A stretch of DNA of 64,000 nt from Deroplatys truncata (lineage: Eukaryota > Arthropoda > Insecta > Mantodea > Mantidae): positions 15,373,630 to 15,437,629 of the forward strand of contig CM060982.1 in NCBI GenBank assembly GCA_030765065.1, in the 5' to 3' direction. Each line of letters starts with the position of its first letter. Position 1 is the stretch's first letter. Both the position numbers and the translations under genes were made by a program. The notes beneath the pieces were generated by a model. It worked only from the letters and a program-made list of their open reading frames with translations, had not been told where the DNA came from and searched no databases. This document shows positions 1-11,639 of the stretch, piece after piece.

Positions 1-3000
1 GATTTTCTAGCCTCTATTGAGTGTAAAATCGCGTTTACTTCACTTCTTTCAAACTTCGAAAAATCATATAAATGGTTGTTTCACGTCATAATAAGCCTAT
101 ATATACAAAAATACCGAGTTTTTAAAAAGTCAAGAAAATGGATTTTCTAGCCCCTAGTGAGTGTAAAATCGCGTTTACTTCACTTCTTTCAAACTTCGAA
201 AAAATCATATAAATGGTTGTTTCACGTCATAATAAGCCTATATATACCAAGAATACTGAGTTTTTAAAAAGTCAAGAAATTCGATTTTCTAGCCTCTATT
301 GAGTGTAAAATCGCGTTTACTTCACTTCTTTCAAACTGCTTAAAATTCATATAAATGGATGTATCACCTCATAATAAGCCTCTATATACCAAGAATATTG
401 AGTTTTTAAAAAGTGAAGAAATTCGATTTTCTAGCCCCTAGTGAGTGTAAAATTGCGTATACTTCACTTCTTTCAAACTTCGAAAAAATCATATAAATGG
501 ATGTATCAGCTAATAATAAGCCTCTATATACCAAAAATACTGAGTTTTCAAAAAGTCAAGAAATTGGATTTTCTAGGCTCTATTCAGTGTAAAACCGCGT
601 TTACTTCACCTCTTTCAAACTTCGAAAAAATCATATAAATGGTTGTTTCACGTCATAATAAGCCTCTATATACCAAAAATACTGAGTATTCAAAAAGTCA
701 AGAAATTCGATCTTCTAGCCTCTATTGAGTGTAAAATCGCGTTTACTTCACTTCTTCCAAACTTCGAAAAAATCATATAAACGGATGTATCACCTCATAA
801 TAAGCCTCTATATACCAAAAATACTGAGTTTTCAAAAAGTCAAGAAATTGGATTTTCTAGCCTCTATTCAGTGTAAAACCGCGTTTACTTCACTTCTTTC
901 AAACTTCGAAAAAATCATATAAATGGTTGTTTCACGTCATAATAAGCCTCTATATACCAAGAATACTGAGTTTTTAAAAAGTCAAGAAATTCGATTTTCT
1001 AGCCTCTATTGAGTGTAAAATCGCGTTTACTTCACTTCTTTCAAACTTCGAAAAAATCATATAAATGGTTGTTTCACGTCATAATAAGCCTATATATACC
1101 AAAAATACCGAGTTTTTAAAAATTCAAGAAAATGGATTTTCTAGCCCCTAGTGAGTGTAAAATCGCGTTTACTTCACTTCTTTCAAACTTCGAAAAAATC
1201 ATATAAATGGTTGTTTCACGTCATAATAAGCCTATATATACCAAAAATACCGAGTTTTTAAAAATTCAAGAAAATGGATTTTCTAGCCCCTAGTGAGTGT
1301 AAAATCGCGTTTACTTCACTTCTTTCAAACTTCGAAAAAATCATATAAATGGTTGTTTCACGTCATAATAAGCCTATATATACCAAAAATACCGAGTTTT
1401 TAAAAATTCAAGAAAATGGATTTTCTAGCCCCTAGTGAGTGTAAAATCGCGTTTACTTCACTTCTTTCAAACTTCGAAAAAATTATATAAATGGTTGTTT
1501 CACGTCATAATAAGCCTATATATACCAAGAATACTGAGTTTTTAAAAAGTGAAGAAATTCGATTTTCTAGCCCCAAGTGAGTGTGAAATTGCGTATACTT
1601 CACTTCTTTGAAACTGCGTAAAAATCATATAAATGGATGTATCAGCTCATAATAAGCCTCTATATACCAAAAATACTGAGTTTTCAAAAAGTCAAGAAAT
1701 TGGATTTTCTAGCCTCTATTCAGTGTAAAATCGCGTTTACTTCACTTCTTTCAAACTTCGAAAAAATCATATAAATGGTTGTTTCACGTCATAATAAGCC
1801 TATATTTACCAAGAATACTGAGTTTTTAAAAAGTAAAGAAATTCGATTTTCTAGCCCCTAGTGAGTGTAAAATTGCGTATACTTCACTTCTTTCAAACTT
1901 CGAAAAAATCATATAAATGGATGTATCACCTCATAATAAGCCTCTATATACCAAAAATACTGAGTTTTCAAAAAGTCAAGAAATTGGATTTTCTAGCCTC
2001 TATTCAGTGTAAAATCGCGTTTACTTCACTTCTTTCAAGCTTCGAAAAAATCATATAAATGGTTGTTTCACGTCATAATAAGCCTATGTATACCAAGAAT
2101 ACTGAGTTTTTAAAAAGTGAAGAAATTCGATTTTCTAGCCCCAAGTGAGTGTGAAATTGCGTATACTTCACTTCTTTGAAACTGCGTAAAAATCATATAA
2201 ATGGATGTATCAGCTCATAATAAGCCTCTATATACCAAAAATACTGAGTTTTCAAAAAGTCAAGAAATTGGATTTTCTAGCCTCTATTCAGTGTAAAATC
2301 GCGTTTACTTCACTTCTTTCAAACTTCGAAAAAATCATATAAATGGTTGTTTCACGTCATAATAAGCCTATATATACCAAAAATACCGACTTTTTAAAAA
2401 GGCAAGAAAATGGGTTTTCTAGCCCCTAGTGAGTGTAAAATCGCGTTTACTTCACTTCTTTCAAACTTCGAAAAAATCATATAAATGGTTGTTTCACGTC
2501 ATAATAAGCCTATATATATACCAAGAATACTGAGTTTTTAAAAGTGAAGAAATTCGATTTTCTAGCCCCTAGTGAGTGTAAAACTGCGTATACTTCACTT
2601 CTTTGAAACTGCGTAAAAATCATATAAATGGATGTATCAGCTCATAATAAGCCTCTATATACCAAAAATACTGAGTTTTCAAAAAGTCAAGAAATTGGAT
2701 TTTCTAGCCTCTATTCAGTGTAAAATCGCGTTTACTTCACTTCTTTCAAACTTCGAAAAAATCATATAAATGGTTGTTTCACGTCATAATAAGCCTATAT
2801 ATACCAAGAATACTGAGTTTTTAAACAGTGAAGAAATTCGATTTTCTAGCCCCTAGTGAGTGTAAAATTGCGTATAGTTCACTTCTTTCAAACTTCGAAA
2901 AAATCATATAAATGGATGTATCACCTCATAATAAGCCTCTATATACCAAAAATACTGAGTTTTCAAAAAGTCAAGAAATTGGATTTTCTAGCCTCTATTC

Positions 3001-5134
3001 AGTGTAAAATCGCGTTTACTTCACTTCTTTCAAACTTCGAAAAAATCATATAAATGGTTGTTTCACGTCATAATAAGCCTCTATATACCAAAAATACTGA
3101 GTATTCAAAAAGTCAAGAAATTCGATTTTCTAGCCTCTATTGAGTGTAAAATCGCGTTTACTTCACATCTTTTAAACTTCGAAAAAATCATATAAATGGT
3201 TGTTTCACGTCATAATAGGCCTATATATACCAAGAATACTGAGTTTTTAAAAAGTGAAGAAATTCGATTTTCTAGCCCCTAGTGAGTGTAAAATTGCGTA
3301 TACTTCACTTCTTTCAAACTTCGAAAAAATCATATAAATGGATGTATCACCTCATAATAAGCCTCTATATACCAAAAATACTGAGTTTTCAAAAAGTCAA
3401 GAAATTGGATTTTCTAGCCTCTATTAAGTGTAAAATTTGCGTTTACTTCACCTCTTTCAAACTTCGAAAAAATCATATAAATGGTGGTTTCACGTCATAA
3501 TAAGCCTCTATATACCAAAAATACTGAGTATTCAAAAAGTCAAGAAATTCGATTTTCTATCCTCTATTGAGTGTAAAATCGCGTTTGCTTCACTTCTTTC
3601 AAACTTCGAAAAAATCATATAAATGGTTGTTTCACGTCATAATAAGCCTATATATACCAAGAATACTGAGTTTTTAAAAAGTCAAGAAATTCGATTTTCT
3701 AGCCTCTATTGAGTGTAAAATCGCGTTTACTTCACTTCTTTCAAACTTCGAAAAATCATATAAATGGTTGTTTCACGTCATAATAAGCCTATATATACAA
3801 AAATACCGAGTTTTTAAAAAGTCAAGAAAATGGATTTTCTAGCCCCTAGTGAGTGTAAAATCGCGTTTACTTCACTTCTTTCAAACTTCGAATAAATCAT
3901 ATAAATGGTTGTTTCACGGCATAATAAGCCTATATATACCAAGAATACTGAGTTTTTAAAAAGTCAAGAAATTCGATTTTCTAGCCTCTATTGAGTGTAA
4001 AATCGCGTTTACTTCACTTCTTTCAAACTGCTTAAAATTCATATAAATGGATGTATCACCTCATAATAAGCCTCTATATACCAAGAATATTGAGTTTTTA
4101 ACAAGTCAAGAAAATCGATTTTCTAGCCCCTAGTGAGTGTAAAATCGCTTTTACTTCACTTCTTTCAAACTTCGAAAAAATCATATAAATGGTTGTTTCA
4201 CGTCATAATAAGCCTATATATACCAAAAATACCGAGTTTTTAAAAAGTCAAGAAAATGGATTTTCTAGCCCCTAGTGAGTGTAAAATCGCGTTTACTTCA
4301 CTTCTTTCAAACTTCGAAAAAATCATATAAATGGTTGTTTCACGTCATAATAATCCTATATATACCAAGAATACTTAGTTTTTAAAAAGTGAAGAAATTC
4401 GATTTTCTGGCCCCTAGTGAGTGTAAAATTGCGTATACTTCACTTCTTTCAAACTTCGAAAAAATCATATAAATGGATGTATCACCTCATAATAAGCCTC
4501 TATATACCAAAAATACTGAGTTTTCAAAAAGTCAAGAAATTGGATTTTCTAGCCTCTATTCAGTGTAAAATCGCGTTTACTTCACTTCTTTCAAACTTCG
4601 AAAAAATCATATAAATGGTTGTTTCACGTCATAATAAGCCTCTATATACCAAAAATACTGAGTATTCAAAAAGTCAAGAAATTCGATTTTCTAGCCTCTA
4701 TTGAGTGTAAAATCGCGTTTACTTCACTTCTTTCAAACTTCGAATAAATCATATAAATGGTTGTTTCACGTCATAATAAGCCTATATATACCAAAAATAC
4801 CGAGTTTTTAAAAAGTCAAGAAAATGGATTTTCCAGCCCCTAGTGAGTGTAAAATCGCGTTTACTTCACTTCTTTCAAACTTCGAAAAAATCATATAAAT
4901 GGTTGTTTCACGTCATAATAAGCCTATATATACCAAGAATACTGAGTTTTTAAAAAGTGAAGAAATTCGATTTTCTAGCCCCTAGTGAGTGTAAAATTGT
5001 GTATACTTCACTTCTTTGAAACTGCGTAAAAATCATATAAATGGATGTATCACCTCCTAATAAGCCTCTATATACCAAAAATACTAAGTATTCAAAAAGT
5101 CAAGAAATTCGATTTTCTAACCTCTATTGAGTGT
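1..5134 (+). repeat. 142-bp satellite array, direct orientation
   Basis: About 36 head-to-tail copies of an AT-rich monomer. The landmark GATTTTCTAG recurs at 1, 141, 283, 425 and so on, nearly always 142 bp apart, with a few 1-2 bp indels. Copies differ by a few percent and fall into variants told apart just after the landmark (CCTCTATTGAG, CCCCTAGTGAG, CCTCTATTCAG) and by ATGGTTGTTTCACGTC versus ATGGATGTATCACCTC. The array runs off the left edge of the window and stops at 5134, inside a monomer. There is no variable spacer, so it is not a CRISPR array. A recurring 65-codon open frame is a by-product of the monomer sequence. Confidence 0.97.
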
Positions 5135-5881
5135 TACGATGTCGCTGGTGATGGTGCGCTTGGCGGACATATTTGACAGTTTATTGCAATGCGTGCAACA
5201 AGGGCACATCCACTTGTTGCTCGCATCGAAAGATTGTGCGTGATTTTTCTGAGATTTTATGCTCCCCACAACACTCATAGCTTTAAATATTTGACACTGG
5301 TGTTGAAGTTGTGGCGGGGCACTGTTTTTAACTCCACACGCACTTAATAAATCACATAGCCGTGCGGAGATACTTAACCTTTCGCGAAAAGCCCTAGTGG
5401 GAGTGCAAGATCATCCACTATTAGCAACATGTAGCAAGCGTTATAGTTCTGCTGACGAAGTATCGGAGAAAACAGTAAAAAGATCGATTCTCATGTGCAG
5501 CAAAAGCAGCAGTGCGTGAATGACCGTGTGAGCGAGAAAATCTTTTAAATGCGGTTTTATGGTCGATGGTGGGGAAAAGTGCAGCGGTGAATGGATGCAT
5601 CGTGTGACCGGAAGTGCAACGGAAATGTCTGCGATTACAACTTAGCAAGTTGTGGCGAAATAAGGCGTAAGGATTTTTAATGAGGCATTTAGCTCGACGC
5701 GCATGCTGAAACTGCGGTTGCAATAAGCGAACTTATAAAAACCCAGTGACAAGAACAGACGGTTGTAGTGAGAAACGGGAGCGATAGTGGATTTTGCTGA
5801 AAAATCGTGCTATTTAACGTCATATAAGTTTTAGAGCAATACGCGCACATGTGCGGGTGTCCTCATCGATCGGTATTGCCC
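5135..5881. other. Unique CpG-containing spacer between inverted satellite arrays
   Basis: This 747-bp non-repetitive segment separates the two oppositely oriented arrays. It is richer in G, C and CpG than the satellite. A TATA-like motif, TTATAAAAACCC, lies near 5733-5745. No convincing coding frame was found: the 100-codon minus frame at 5421-5723 matches no family I recognise. It could be a promoter-bearing relic, possibly LTR-like, or simply the sequence at an inversion breakpoint. Confidence 0.5.
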
Positions 5882-7379
5882 ATCCATTTATATGATTTTT
5901 TCGAAGTTTGAAAGAAGTGAAGTAAACGCGATTTTACACTCACCAGGGGCTAGAAAATCCATTTTCTTGACCTTTTAAAAACTCGGTATTTTTGGTATAT
6001 ATAGGCTTATTATGACGTGAAACAACCATTTATATGATTTTTTCGAAGTTTGAAAGAAGTGAAGTAAACGCGATTTTACACTCAATAGAGGCTAGAAAAT
6101 CGAATTTCTTGACTTTTGAATACTCAGTATTTTTGGTATATAGAGGCTTATTATGACGGGAAACAACCATTTATATGATTTTTTCGAAGTTTGAAAGAAG
6201 TGAAGTAAACGCGATTTTACACTGAATAGAGGCTAGAAAATCTAATTTCTTGACTTTTTGAAAACTCAGTATTTTTGGTATATAGAGGCTTATTATGAGG
6301 TGATACATCCATTTATATGATGTTTTCGAAGTTTGAAAGAAGTGAAGTATACGCAATTTTACACTCACTAGGGGCTAGAAAATCGAATTTCTTCACTTTT
6401 TAAATACTCAGTATTCTTGGTATATATAGGCTTATTATGACGTGAAACAACCATTTATATGATTTTTTCGAAGTTTGAAAGAAGTGAAGTAAACGCGATT
6501 TTACACTCAATAGAGGCTAGAAAATCCAATTTCTTGACTTTTTGAAAAATCAGTATTTTTGGTATATAGAGGCTTATTATGAGCTGATACATCCATTTAT
6601 ATGATTTTTACGCAGTTTCAAAGAAGCGAAGTATACGCAATTTTACACTCACTAGGGGCTAGAAAATCGAATTTCTTCACTTTTTAAAAACTCAGTATTC
6701 TTGGTATATATAGGCTTATTATGACGTGAAACAACCATTTATATGATTTTTTCGAAGTTTGAAAGAAGTGAAGTAAACGCGATTTTACACTCACTAGGGG
6801 CTAGAAAATCGAATTTCTTGACTTTTTAAAAACTCAGTATTCTTGGTATATATAGGCTTATTATGACGTGAAACAACCATTTATATGATTTTTTCGAAGT
6901 TTGAAAGAAGTGAACTAAACGCGATTTTACACTGAATAGAGGCTAGAAAATCCAATTTCTTGACTTTTTGAAAACTCAGTATTTTTGATATATAGAGGCT
7001 TATTATGAGGTGATACATCCATTTATATGATTTTTACGCAGTTTCAAAGAAGTGAAGTATACGCAATTTTACACTCACTAGGGGCTAGAAAATCGAATTT
7101 CTTCACTTTTTAAAAACTCAGTATTCTTGGTATATATAGGCTTATTATGACGTGAAACAACCATTTATATGATTTTTTCGAAGTTTGAAAGAAGTGAAGT
7201 AAACGCGATTTTACACTCACTAGGGGCTAGAAAATCGATTTTCTTGACTTTTTAAAAACTCAGTATTCTTGGTATATATAGGCTTATTATGACGTGTAAC
7301 AACCATTTATATGATTTTTAAGCAGTTTGAACGAAGTGAAGTAAACGCAATTTTACACTCACTAGGGGCTAGAAAATCG
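5882..7379 (-). repeat. 142-bp satellite array, inverted orientation
   Basis: About 10.5 copies of the same 142-bp monomer in reverse complement (the landmark reads CTAGAAAATC here). The same variants and a similar alternation occur as in the left array. The array starts mid-monomer at CCATTTATATG and ends mid-monomer after GGGGCTAGAAAATCG. Together with the left array and spacer it forms a large interrupted palindrome. Confidence 0.97.
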
Positions 7380-7989
7380 TTTGCACTGCACACGTTTGTG
7401 TTAAAATATATATACATTTTCAATTTTGTCATTGTGTAGATTTTGTTTGTTAAATTTTTTATACGCAACTATTATAGTGTGTGTGTGCGAGTTTGTGCCT
7501 AGTATCCGTGCGCCAACAAGGGAAAACTTCATCATTTGCCTACCGGGCAGGGACAACCACGAAAATTAGAAAGGGCTTCGTCAACCACTACAGCAAACGC
7601 CTACCAACCAGGGAAAATCTATGAAAAAGCAGAAAGAGCTTGCATTGGTCTACCAACCAGAGAAATCCCCGAAAAACTAGTTATTTTTTTAAAAAAAATA
7701 AAAAAAAATAAAATAAAAAACATTAAAAAAAATAAAAAAAATTAAATAAAATAAAAAAAAATCAAAAAATAAAACAATAAAAAAATAAAATAAAATAGAA
7801 ACATATAAATAAAATAAAATAAAAAAAATTAAAAAAAAAAACCCCATAATTTAAGTATGGCAACTGTAGCGGTTTACGGCAAACGCGCGCGCCGCAATGC
7901 GTCACGCCGGGCAATATTTTTTAAGTTATCGCGCAGTTTGCAGCTCTTCCATCGCAGCGGGCATATCGCCACGCACATCGACTGCTGAT
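7380..7989. repeat. Satellite flank: degenerate short repeats and A-rich tract
   Basis: AT-rich DNA, then three degenerate copies of a 50-61 bp unit that begin near CCTACCGGGCAGGG (7539), CCTACCAACCAGGG (7600) and TCTACCAACCAGAG (7650). A 170-bp low-complexity tract of A runs broken by single T residues follows (7681-7850), then a short GC-rich stretch. The A-rich tract could be the expanded tail of a retroposon, but no body is recognisable. The open frame across this region is an artefact of the repeats. Confidence 0.6.
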
Positions 7990-9883
7990 GACCACTAACC
8001 TCAAATCCCCTCGTTCTTCACTTCTTGTCTCCGCCATCTTGTTTAGTTCCTATTTTCGCCACCGCGTCTCATATCGCCCCATCTCTCTATCCACTCAAGA
8101 AAACTGCCATCCAACGTTCAAAAATTGCTGATGAGTTCTGGAGAGGCTTTTGCAAATCTTGTTGGTAGCAAAACTTACCTTTCCCATCACCTCCAACATA
8201 CTCCACTCCCACACCTTTTTCTTTCCACCAATCATAATCTCTCTTATTCTTACCAATCAACAACTTTCAGTTGTTCCTTTCCACCAATAACATCACTTCT
8301 TATCCCCACCAATCACAACTTCACACGTCACTTTCTGTTATACTTTGTATCCCTCGTTCGCCATCTTTTCCCTCTTTCAGTCCCGACCTCCGCACAGACA
8401 ACACCTCGCCGCTCCTCACATCTCCGAACCAGATTGCCGGCAAGAACAGATCTCGTTCATTCACACCTCCACGGTTCACTCGACAGTAGCTACTGTCAAC
8501 ACCTACGTCGTACACTTTTTTGACCGCTTTCGACCGGCTATGAGAACCCTGCTCCTACGTACGCTAGCGACCATTACGATGGTCCAGTACCAGGTTTTTG
8601 GTATAGTTAAATTACGTCTGTGCAAAGGGCGTCTGTACCGCTTTAAAAAACCTAGGTATATCAGTGCGTAGTGATGTTGGTTGATCTTAAAGCAGATTAA
8701 GCATTTTCAAAAACAGTGTGCTTTTATTTTTTTCGCGTCGCGTGAAGCTGCTGCGCTTTTGGTGACGCATCAACACCAGTAACAGGTAAGTACCACACGC
8801 ATAATTATTTTTCGGGCCTGCTTGGCGTAGCAATATATCCTTTGGTGTTTTGGTACTGTAACCTCAAATCTCCTTACCCTCCTCTTGCGTCCGCCATCTT
8901 GTTTAGTTCTCACCGCATCTCCTTGTCGCCGACCCTTCGCCATTTTTAGTTCCCACTATTTTAACCTCAAAATCTGCTCTTCTAAGCTCTTGCTACTACC
9001 ATCTTCTTTTAGTTCCCATTCTCACCACCGCGTCGCCTTGCCCCCACCTCTTGCGACCGCCATGTTCACCACTAACCTCGAAATTTCCTCGTCCTTAAAC
9101 CTCTTGTCTCAACCATCTTATTTAGTTCCCATTTTCACCACCGCATCTCATATCGCCCCATCTCTCTATCCACTCAAGAAAACCACCATCCAACGTTCAA
9201 AAATTGCTGATGAGTTCTGGACAGGCTTTCGCAAATCTTGTTGCTAGCAAAACTTACCTTTCCCATCACCTCCAACATACCCCACTCCCATACCTTTTTC
9301 TTTCCACCAATCATAATCTCTCTTATTCTTACCAATCAACAACTTTCATTTGTTCCTTTCCACCAATAACATCACTTCTTATTCCCACCAATCACTTTAC
9401 ACGTCACTTTCTGTTATACTTTTTATCCCTCGCTCGCCATCTTTTCCCTCTTTCAGTCCCTACCTCCGCACACACAACACCTCGCCACCCAGCTCCTCTC
9501 CATCACGTGTCCTCCATACTCTTTCATCTTCCTTCCTTCATCTTCCACCCAAATTAACCAAACAATCACATTTCACCTTATTTCTACCAATCAAAACACT
9601 CCACGTCACTTCCTGTTTTTCCTTCATCTTTCCCTAATCCTCAATTCTTTTAACTCGTCCCGGATGAACCCATCACCTCCAACATACCCCACTTCCACAC
9701 CTTTTTCTTTCCACCAATCATAATCTCTCTTCACGTGTCCTCCATACTCTTATCTTCCTTCCTTCTTCTTCCACCCGAATTAACGAACCAAACACATTTC
9801 GTCTTATTTTTACCAATCAAAACACTCCACGTCACTTCCTGTTTTCCCTTCATCTTTCCCTAATCCTCAATTCTTTTAACTCG
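7990..9883. repeat. Nest of local duplications
   Basis: Pyrimidine-rich sequence built from repeated local copying. A block at about 7990-8420 recurs at about 9067-9490, an offset near 1080 bp. A roughly 100-bp motif that begins near TAACCTCAAAT and contains CCATCTTGTTTAGTTC recurs at about 7994, 8861, 8961 and 9072. The phrase CATCACCTCCAACATAC occurs at 8184, 9264 and 9671. A segment of about 165 bp at 9499-9665 recurs at 9731-9896. Long open frames here lack family similarity and follow from stop-poor C/T-rich composition. No gene is supported. Confidence 0.8.
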
Positions 9884-10018
9884 TCCCGGATGAACCAATT
9901 GCATTAACGATAATCCTTCCGCTCATGGCGCTTTTCAAACTTGCCGCCGCCGTCGCACGCAGCGACACTAGTGCCCCTAGCGGCAGGATTATCGTTAATC
10001 CAATTGGCTCATCCGGGA
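9884..10018. repeat. Foldback (inverted repeat), about 40-bp arms
   Basis: The left arm begins TCCCGGATGAACCAATTG and the right arm ends CAATTGGCTCATCCGGGA. About 36 of 40 positions pair, with a GC-rich loop of about 50 bp. The left end is also the right end of the duplicated unit at 9655-9896. It fits a short foldback transposon or a MITE. No transposase lies inside. Confidence 0.8.
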
Positions 10019-10317
10019 CTAATACTACTGCTGTATTTGTCGATTCCGAACTAGCATGGTGTCTGTCTCCCGGGTTCGAGTACAAATAACAGCAACAGTA
10101 CCAGCGAAATAAATCAAAAGGTATGTCATCTCAAAACTTTGTTTTATTTGGGCATGTTTACTGAAAGTAATATAACTATGTTGACCTTATATTATTCAGC
10201 ATATTGGATTAAGCGTAATTTCATTATCAGCGATAGGAAAAATATGAGACTATGGATGCATGACTTCATGATATTTTTAAAGGACTTTCAGCACCCAACG
10301 AATATGAGGAGGCAATA

Positions 10318-10806
10318 TTGTTAGAAGATATGAGCATATTTGAAAATTCTGAAAATGAAGATTTCAACATGGACTGTAAAATATCTTGCGGTTATATTGC
10401 ATACAAATGTCGGTGCTTTGATATCACATTGGGAAGCAAAGACAATGACTGTAATTTACCAACGCAAATGCCTCAGGACTGGACTACAGTTATTTCCAGG
10501 GGGGACTTGTTTTCGACCTACCGAACAGTGGTCTCAAAAAGTGAAGGAGTTCGAAGTTATATTTGCGTGATTCCATGGATTTCATATTTCAAAATGTGTT
10601 AGAGTGATGAAAACACTTAGTGACATAATTTGCTCTAAATTACCCGAATTAGACGAAAGAATTGATTCTCTATGGGCCAGGACCCGCACATTTACTGCAT
10701 TTGAATCAAAAATTAAAAGCTGCAACCATGGAAAAAAGAAATACCAGGAAAATTCAGCGGTGGGAGACATCTACTACTTCTACAACAGCATGACCAGCCA
10801 CTTATA
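10318..10806 (+). pseudogene. P-like (THAP-type) transposase C-terminal fragment
   Basis: Two neighbouring frames carry pieces typical of the C-terminal part of P-superfamily/THAP transposases. These are a CGYIAYKCR stretch (as in family AGYVAxK motifs), then CNLPTQMPQDW followed by an SRGDLF-type segment, PTEQWSQKVKEFE, and SLWARTRTFTAFESK (as in the family LFxRTRTFxRI). The frame changes near 10500-10530 and a stop follows the E-F segment at about 10568. The catalytic core upstream is not seen. Assignment rests on motif order remembered from the family, not on alignment. Confidence 0.45.
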
Positions 10807-11049
10807 AATATAAGCTACTTTTAAGATTAAACAAAGAATAATTTGTTACTTTTTAGTTTAGCAATAGTTTTTGAGGTGTTGATAAAATTGGTTTGTAATT
10901 AGTAGAATGTGTTGACGAAAGTTTCCTACGCATTTTCGTTAAAGTATCTTTTATAACATATGTCACTGCATTATGTTACACTTCCTTGATTACTGCTTAA
11001 CCGTTTACACAATGGGTATACCAATCCGGGCCTTAAATTATACATGTTA
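10807..11049. other. AT-rich sequence, nothing recognised
   Basis: No open frame of note and no repeat detected. It could be the 3' untranslated part of the P-like element just upstream. Confidence 0.4.
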
Positions 11050-11175
11050 AATCGGGTTTAAAGCGTTCACTTTCAATTGCTATCCAAAGAGCGTGCGTGC
11101 TCAACCTTCCACATGACGTCACAGACGCGCAGCCAATGAAAGCGAAATGGCCGGAGTGGCCTACCTTGCCCATTT
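11050..11175 (-). repeat. Copy 1 of a dispersed inverted segment
   Basis: Read on the minus strand this contains GGCCACTCCGG, CATTGGCTGC, TGACGTCA, TTGAGCACGC and CCCGATTTAAC. The same order of motifs, with moderate divergence, is found on the plus strand at 15951-16085. Both copies lie a few hundred bases downstream of P-like/THAP coding remains, in the same relative orientation, so the segment may be the end region of that element family. Confidence 0.55.
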
Positions 11176-11639
11176 TCCTTGTCCCTGCTTACTGCCGCGG
11201 TAACACTTCGGAATGGGCGATTTTCGCTCTTAAAATGGTGATTTAAAAATTATATTCCTCTATGTGATAGTGGAATATTTAAATATAAAACGCTTAAAAT
11301 AAAGATAAACTTACTTCGAATGCACGTGGTTAGAAAACAGATGAAACAGCACTTACTAGCTTCACCTGAGACACACTAATTGTACATAATATCAGACTTG
11401 GAGCACTTATAAGGTTAAATTAACTCCTTTTCTGGAGACATATACATCCTTGAGAAGAAAATAATTTTAAGATAAAATAAACCATGATACAAGACATGTG
11501 ACATTTGATGTTGCTGACAGCAGTGTTTATTCAATTATTTATATATTGGGCTAGAGGCCACTTAAAATAATGATTCTTGGACAGCCAACTTTCCAGCTCT
11601 ATTCAGTGGAATAGTTTATAAGAACATATCTAATATCAA

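Noticed and set aside
441-6368. Repeated 65-codon open frames in both satellite arrays
   Set aside because: They recur at multiples of the 142-bp monomer, start at GTG rather than ATG, and follow from the repeat itself. No sign of protein-level constraint.
1-7379. CRISPR-like array
   Set aside because: Whole 142-bp units repeat with no variable spacers, and the genome is eukaryotic.
8125-9637. Several overlapping open frames of 70-132 codons
   Set aside because: C/T-rich duplicated DNA with few stops. No known motifs and no conserved frame between the copies.
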